From Bradyrhizobium betae (lineage in GTDB: Bacteria; Pseudomonadota; Alphaproteobacteria; Rhizobiales; Xanthobacteraceae), in assembly GCF_004123905.1 (NCBI RefSeq), contig NZ_MZXW01000053.1:434001-498000 (forward strand): a stretch of DNA of 64,000 bases, given 5' to 3'. A model generated the notes under the pieces. The model saw nothing but the letters and a program-made list of their open reading frames with translations, was not told the DNA's origin and did no database searches. Positions 59,522 through 64,000 of the stretch are shown piece by piece. The position numbers and the translations under genes are program-made. How positions within the stretch are numbered: position 1 is the stretch's first letter; each line of letters begins with the position of its first letter.

Positions 59522-60859
59522 ATGGAAGAGGTCAAGCACGAGCTCGTCATCGTCCGCCGTCGCAGCGCCTTCGCCGAGGAGCCGCATCACAGTGGCGTCT
59601 GGAAGATCGCCTATGCGGACTTCATGACCGCGATGATGGCGTTCTTCCTGGTGATGTGGTTGCTCAACGCGCTCAACCAGGACCAGAAACGGGTGGTCGC
59701 GAGCTATTTCAACCCGATCAAGCTCGCGGAGAACGCGCCCGCTCCCAAGGGTCTCAAGGATCTCTCCAAGAAGGAGCACACGATCTTCGAGGGGCAAGAC
59801 GGCAGGCGACAGCCGGCCGGGCAAAACGAAGAGCGTCGTGGCGACTCGCCGACAGCGGAGAAGCCGGCCTCCTATGAAGAGAAAATTCTGTTTCGCGATC
59901 CCTATGCGACGCTCTCCGAGATTGCCAACAGCGCGAACCAGGCCGCGGGCCAGCGCCGCGCCGGCGCGCTGACCTCCGCCGAGGAGGATGGCCTCAAGGG
60001 CGGTGACGCCTACCGAGATCCCTTCGATCCCGGCTATTGGAGGCTGACACCACAGGCGTCCAAGGATTCGGATCGCTTCGTCGACAGCGAGCCAAAGCCG
60101 AATGCGTCCGCGCGCGACAATGCGTCCGGAACAGGGCAGGGCGAGCCGCAACCGCGCCGTGCCACGCAGGATGATGCCGGCGGAAGCATCGCTCCGAATG
60201 CGGACGCGTCGTCCGCAAGCCTGACGCCCCTGCTGCCGCCGGGTCCCGCGCCGTCGCAGGCCCAACGCGATGGCAGTGCCCAGGCGAATACGCAACCAGG
60301 CGCCCAGGCTGGCGCTCAAGCCAACGCGGCCGCACAGTCGCGCCCCGGTGATCAAGCGAAGAATTCCGAACCGCGCGACGCCGCGCAAACACAACAGCAG
60401 GCCGTCACGCAGCTTCAGTCCGCGATCGCGGATGCGCTGTCGGACATCAAGGCGGGCGCGGGACCGGTGGCCGAGGTGCGCCAGGTCGAGGAGGGCCTCC
60501 TGGTCAGCCTGACCGACGATGCGAGCTTCGGCATGTTCGCGGTCGGCTCAGCCGAGCCGCGGCCAGAACTCATCCGCGTGATCGACAAGATCGGCCCGCT
60601 GCTGGCAAAGCGCCCCGGCATGATCATCGTCCGCGGTCACACCGACAATCGGCCGTACAAGTCGGAGACTTACGACAATTGGCGGCTGTCGACGGCCCGT
60701 GCGCAGATGGCCTATTACATGCTGGTCCGCTCCGGCGTCGATGCGCAGCGGATCGAGCACGTCGAGGGTTACGCCGATCGTCGGCCGAAACTTCAGAACG
60801 ACCCGGCGGCCGCGCAGAACCGCCGGATCGAGATCTTGATCCGGGAGAAGCGCTCTTGA
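59522..60859 (+). CDS. motB: Flagellar motor stator protein MotB
   Basis: 445 residues. The N-terminal membrane helix carries the proton-binding Asp33 (WKIAYADFMTAMMAFFLVMWLLNA). A long Gln/Ala/Pro-rich linker (about 90-300) precedes the C-terminal OmpA-type peptidoglycan-binding domain (GMIIVRGHTDNRPYK...NWRLSTARAQMAYYML; RIEHVEGYADRRP). This linker is longer than in enteric MotB, as in other rhizobial proteins. It anchors the stator to the cell wall. It overlaps motC by TTGA. Confidence 0.94.
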   Translation: MEEVKHELVIVRRRSAFAEEPHHSGVWKIAYADFMTAMMAFFLVMWLLNALNQDQKRVVASYFNPIKLAENAPAPKGLKDLSKKEHTIFEGQDGRRQPAGQNEERRGDSPTAEKPASYEEKILFRDPYATLSEIANSANQAAGQRRAGALTSAEEDGLKGGDAYRDPFDPGYWRLTPQASKDSDRFVDSEPKPNASARDNASGTGQGEPQPRRATQDDAGGSIAPNADASSASLTPLLPPGPAPSQAQRDGSAQANTQPGAQAGAQANAAAQSRPGDQAKNSEPRDAAQTQQQAVTQLQSAIADALSDIKAGAGPVAEVRQVEEGLLVSLTDDASFGMFAVGSAEPRPELIRVIDKIGPLLAKRPGMIIVRGHTDNRPYKSETYDNWRLSTARAQMAYYMLVRSGVDAQRIEHVEGYADRRPKLQNDPAAAQNRRIEILIREKRS

Positions 60860-62067
60860 TCAGGCCGCTCCTCTGCGCCGTGTTGCTGATGGCGTTGCCG
60901 CTGACGGCCGCACGCGTATTGGCCGATCCGGCTCCAGCGTCGGCTGCGGCGCCAGCGCCGGCGTCGACATCGAGCGAACCCTATGAGCTCGTGCGCGGAT
61001 TGCAGGCGGTGCAGGACGGCATCGCCAGCGGCGACACCGCGGCGCATGGCAGCCATATCGCGCTGATCCGGCAGATCGGCGAAAAGTTTCTCGCCGCCGA
61101 TGCGAACGTGTGGAGCAACCCGCAGAACGGCCAGGCCGTCGTCATCTACCTGCTCAGCGGCGGCGCGCCGCAAGTGGTGCGCAAGCTGCCGCGCGACAAG
61201 ATCAACGTCGACGGACGGCTGTTCGATGGCGCGCTCGCCTATGTCGAGGGCCGACAGGACGAGGCGCGCGAGCTGCTCAAGGACGTCAAGCCGCGGACGA
61301 TTCCGTCGGGCCTGGGCGGGCAGGTCGCGCTGGTCCAGGGCGCGTTGTTCGCGCGTGCCGAGGCATCGTTTGCGATCGAGCGTCTCGACGACGCGCGCCT
61401 GCTGCTGCCCGGCACGCTCGTCGAGGAGGCGGCACTGCGGCGCGAGATCCTGCTGGTCGGGCAGGCCGAGGAGTTCGACAAGTTCGAGTTCCTGACGCTG
61501 GCCTATATCCGTCACTACCGCAACTCGATCTATGCCGGCGATTTCTGGCAGCGCTTCTCCACGGGCCTGACGCAATCGAGCCTCGCGTTCGACGAGAACC
61601 GGTTCGCGCGGATCGTCACGTTGCTGGAGCAGATCGACCGCGCGAGCCGCCTCAAGCTCTATCTCGTCATCGCGCGCAGTGCAATGGTGCGTGGACGGAT
61701 GGCCGTGACCCGGCTCGCTGGCGAGCGAGCGCTCACGCTCAGCGCCGATGCCTCGGTCGAGCGCGAGCGGGCGCATTTCTTCCGTGGTGCCTCGCGGGTG
61801 CTCACCGACGAATATGACGGCGGTCTCGCCGAGCTGAAGGCGCTCGACCGGTCGAAGCTGCCCGAGCACGACGTTCCGCTCCTCAATGCAACGGTTCAGC
61901 TTGCGCTCGATGTCCGCAAGCCGTTCGCGGGCGGACCCGCCGCCGCGGCCGAAAAACCTCCGGTGACGCCGGCGCGTGTCGATCTCGCATCATCGACCGC
62001 AACCCTCGCACGCGCGCAGAAGCAGCTCGGCGAACTCGAACTCCTCACCAGGGATCGTCGTCCATGA
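60856..62067 (+). CDS. motC: Rhizobial motility protein MotC
   Basis: 403 residues from a TTG at 60856, overlapping the motB stop (TTGA). This start gives a clean signal peptide (IRPLLCAVLLMALPLTAARVLAD) and the first in-frame ATG is 11 codons later. The mature part contains repeated helical regions (ELVRGLQAVQDGIASGDTAAH; KINVDGRLFDGALAYVEGRQDEARELL). MotC binds the MotB periplasmic domain in Sinorhizobium and is needed for motor rotation; MotE stabilises it. Overlaps fliK by 4 bp (ATGA). Confidence 0.9.
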   Translation: MIRPLLCAVLLMALPLTAARVLADPAPASAAAPAPASTSSEPYELVRGLQAVQDGIASGDTAAHGSHIALIRQIGEKFLAADANVWSNPQNGQAVVIYLLSGGAPQVVRKLPRDKINVDGRLFDGALAYVEGRQDEARELLKDVKPRTIPSGLGGQVALVQGALFARAEASFAIERLDDARLLLPGTLVEEAALRREILLVGQAEEFDKFEFLTLAYIRHYRNSIYAGDFWQRFSTGLTQSSLAFDENRFARIVTLLEQIDRASRLKLYLVIARSAMVRGRMAVTRLAGERALTLSADASVERERAHFFRGASRVLTDEYDGGLAELKALDRSKLPEHDVPLLNATVQLALDVRKPFAGGPAAAAEKPPVTPARVDLASSTATLARAQKQLGELELLTRDRRP

Positions 62068-63413
62068 CCAAGCTCAGCGGAACCTCCGGGCAGCTCTTCT
62101 CCGGTCTAGCCGAGAGCCTCAACATGCGCGGGACGTCGCGATTGGCCAAGGGCGCCGCGAGCAAATCGCAGGCGGATTCGTCGTTCAATGATCTGCTCCA
62201 CACCGTCTCGAACATGGCGAAGCGGGCGCTGAACGATGATGGCAGCGATACGACCGTGAAAGCCGGAACGCTGCGGGCGCGCCTGGTGCATCCGGCCGGG
62301 AAGGACAAGACGGACGAGGCGGTGGAGGATCGCACCGACGCGACCGATGAGCCCAAATCTGCGAACGAGTCCGACAAATCGGCTGACGCGCCGTCGGACA
62401 AGCAAGCACCGACCGATCAGGTGATGAAGGCGGACGTCCAGAGCCGATCGAGCATTCCAACGATCGTCGGGCAGGATCTGGCGGCGGTGCCGGCCATGAA
62501 ACCGCAAATCCAGCCGCAGACGCAATCCGCTGCGGACAGGAAGGACTCGTCCACGCGCGACGAACGATCGTCCGCAACGAAGCGCGATGTTCAGGGCGTC
62601 GGCATGGCGAAGGCGGCCACGGCCGATCCCGCGCCAACCGCTGCTGCTCCAGCCAATACGCGTGCGCAGGGCCCGGCTTCGCAAGCGGCGGCATCGCCGC
62701 TGCAAGGCGATGAAGCTGCGCCAAAAGCAATGCCCGCGTCATCCGGTTTCGAGGCTGTCACGGCCAATGTGGAACGTGCAGTCAAGGCCTCGGCCCGGGA
62801 TGCATTGCCCGAGACGACCAAGGTCACCGTGGTACAGCAGGAGACCCATCTGCCGCCGGCCCAATTCAACGCCCCGCAACAGGTCGCCAATGCGGTCGTC
62901 GCCGAGTTGAAGGAGACGCCGGCGTCGACCGCGTCTGCCGCCGCCGATCTCGCGACGTCGCAGGGCAACGCGCCGGATCAGCCGCTCAAGATTCTGACCA
63001 TCAATCTCGAGCCGCCGCAGCTCGGCAACGTCACCGTTCGCCTTCGTCTCGTCGGTACCGAAGTGTCGGTACAGCTTGCCGCCGAACGCAAGGATACGAG
63101 CCAGATGCTGGACCAGCAGCGCGACTCGATCCGCGATCTGATGCAGTCGGCGGGCTACGTCGCCGACGTTGCGCCGGTCCAGCACGGTTCGCTGGACGGA
63201 TTCCAGAGCGGCTCCGGCCAGTCGCAATCGCAGCTCTCGGGCCAGCAACAGCCACCGTCCCAGTCGCAAGGCACGTTCGACGGCGCCGGCAATTCGTCGG
63301 GGCAATCGGACAACGGCGCGAAGCAGGCTCGCCAGGAGCGCCAGTCCAACCAGGAGACGCGTCATGACCAGGACGTGGGCCCGCAGACTCGTCGCGGCCC
63401 TGTTTATCTGTAA
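62064..63413 (+). CDS. fliK: Flagellar hook-length control protein FliK
   Basis: 449 residues. The N-terminal 270 residues are Ala/Ser/Lys/Asp-rich and probably disordered. The C-terminal Flg_hook domain is at about 300-390 (PLKILTINLEPPQLGNVTVRLRLVGTEVSVQLAAERKDTSQMLDQQRDSIRDLMQSAGY). A Gln/Ser/Gly-rich tail follows. FliK measures the hook and switches FlhB to export filament; it was first called motD in Sinorhizobium. Its 3' end overlaps the lytic transglycosylase gene by 50 bp. Confidence 0.88.
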   Translation: MTKLSGTSGQLFSGLAESLNMRGTSRLAKGAASKSQADSSFNDLLHTVSNMAKRALNDDGSDTTVKAGTLRARLVHPAGKDKTDEAVEDRTDATDEPKSANESDKSADAPSDKQAPTDQVMKADVQSRSSIPTIVGQDLAAVPAMKPQIQPQTQSAADRKDSSTRDERSSATKRDVQGVGMAKAATADPAPTAAAPANTRAQGPASQAAASPLQGDEAAPKAMPASSGFEAVTANVERAVKASARDALPETTKVTVVQQETHLPPAQFNAPQQVANAVVAELKETPASTASAAADLATSQGNAPDQPLKILTINLEPPQLGNVTVRLRLVGTEVSVQLAAERKDTSQMLDQQRDSIRDLMQSAGYVADVAPVQHGSLDGFQSGSGQSQSQLSGQQQPPSQSQGTFDGAGNSSGQSDNGAKQARQERQSNQETRHDQDVGPQTRRGPVYL

Positions 63414-63945
63414 TGCGGGCGCTGCGGCAGCGGCGACCGACAATTCGCGCCCCTGCGAGCGCGAGATGGCACGTGCGTCCCAGCAGCACGGCATTCCGCT
63501 CGGCATTCTCTACGCCGTCGGGCTCACCGAGACCGGGCGGCGCGGCGCGCTCTATCCTTACGCGCTCGGTGCCGACGGCCAGACCGTGTTCGCCAAGGAC
63601 ATGAAGGATGCGATCGCGAATTTCGAGGCGATGCGAGCCAAGGGCATCAAGCTGATCGATCTCGGCTGCATGCAGATCAACCATTACTATCACGGCGACA
63701 AGTTCAACTCGGTGCAGGCGATGTTCGACCCCGCGAAGAACGTCGAATATGCCGCGCGCTTCCTCAAGGAGTTGAAGCAGCGCGAGGGCAGCTGGACCAT
63801 GGCAGTCGCCCGCTACAATGCCGGCCCCAACAACCAGCCGGCGCAAAAGCGCTACGTCTGCCACATCGTCGCTCACCTCGTCTCCAGCGGCTTCGGCGCG
63901 TGGACCGACAAGGCGCGCTCGTTCTGTCAGCCGAAGACGACATGA
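63364..63945 (+). CDS. SLT-type lytic transglycosylase, flagellar-cluster peptidoglycan enzyme
   Basis: 193 residues from the ATG at 63364, overlapping fliK by 50 bp in another frame. A Sec signal peptide (VAALFICNAGAAAAA) precedes a lysozyme-like domain with catalytic Glu56 (YAVGLTETGRRG), LGCMQINHYYHG and ARYNAGPN. It would cleave glycan strands so the rod can cross the cell wall. The position at the end of the flagellar operon implies this dedicated job, as for FlgJ-like enzymes elsewhere; rhizobial FlgJ itself lacks this domain. Confidence 0.9.
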   Translation: MTRTWARRLVAALFICNAGAAAAATDNSRPCEREMARASQQHGIPLGILYAVGLTETGRRGALYPYALGADGQTVFAKDMKDAIANFEAMRAKGIKLIDLGCMQINHYYHGDKFNSVQAMFDPAKNVEYAARFLKELKQREGSWTMAVARYNAGPNNQPAQKRYVCHIVAHLVSSGFGAWTDKARSFCQPKTT

Positions 63946-64000
63946 CCAGGACGACCCGAAAGTTGTGCATGGTTCCCAATCATCAGCCCCGCGCAAGCAA

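Noticed and set aside
1..64000. CRISPR arrays, tRNA, rRNA, transposases, phage genes
   Set aside because: I looked for regular spaced repeats, tRNA-like cloverleaf ends and transposase motifs and saw none.

Overview
The window is high-GC alphaproteobacterial chromosome, most probably Bradyrhizobium or a close relative. The evidence is an Omp2-type porin with the Bradyrhizobium leader, several intergenic palindromic repeat types common in Bradyrhizobiaceae, a rhizobial flagellar gene order with motC and motE, and short flagellins (about 300 residues) like those of the Bradyrhizobium lateral flagellum. I see no rRNA, tRNA, CRISPR array, transposase or phage gene.

Region 1 (1-20 kb) is mixed metabolism and regulation. 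It opens with the end of a malonate decarboxylase locus (mdcF partial, mdcH). A minus-strand module follows: a PAS sensor kinase, a FixJ-like regulator, a single-domain receiver, and an AaeAB-type tripartite efflux set (FUSC, DUF1656, HlyD). Two related AraC regulators flank it. Next come an orphan Tat-exported peptide-binding protein, an alpha/beta hydrolase-like protein without its nucleophile, a MarR regulator, a strongly expressed-looking porin, a VOC protein, and a class III CoA-transferase.

Region 2 (20-31 kb) is transport. A TetR/MATE divergent pair has candidate operators between the genes. Then a plus-strand run encodes a MetQ-like binding protein, a luciferase-like flavin monooxygenase, a CMD-domain protein, a CxxC alkylhydroperoxidase-like protein and a complete Liv-type ABC importer with a fused LivHM permease. 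This looks like one uptake-and-oxidation system for an unknown substrate.

Region 3 (31-39 kb) has a NiCoT nickel/cobalt permease, a HerA-like ATPase, a cysteine-cluster protein with a winged-helix-like N-terminus, a small Gly/His-tailed membrane protein, a ketopantoate-reductase-like protein and a Cys-rich MarR regulator. A roughly 1 kb patch of stacked repeats (about 36.5-37.5 kb) contains no convincing gene.

Region 4 (39.2-64 kb) is a large flagellar cluster: fliI-flgF-DUF1217 on minus; motA-fliM-DUF6468-like-fliN-fliG-flhB, flgB-flgC-fliE-flgG-flgA-flgI-motE-flgH-fliL-fliP, three tandem flagellins, then fliF-fliH-motB-motC-fliK-lytic transglycosylase on plus. Many genes overlap by 4 bp, which implies translational coupling. 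Each flagellin has its own terminator and a conserved structured leader in which the Shine-Dalgarno region can pair upstream. CtrA-type half-sites lie upstream of the first flagellin. flhA, fliQ, fliR, flgD, flgE, flgK, flgL, flaF and flbT are not in the window.
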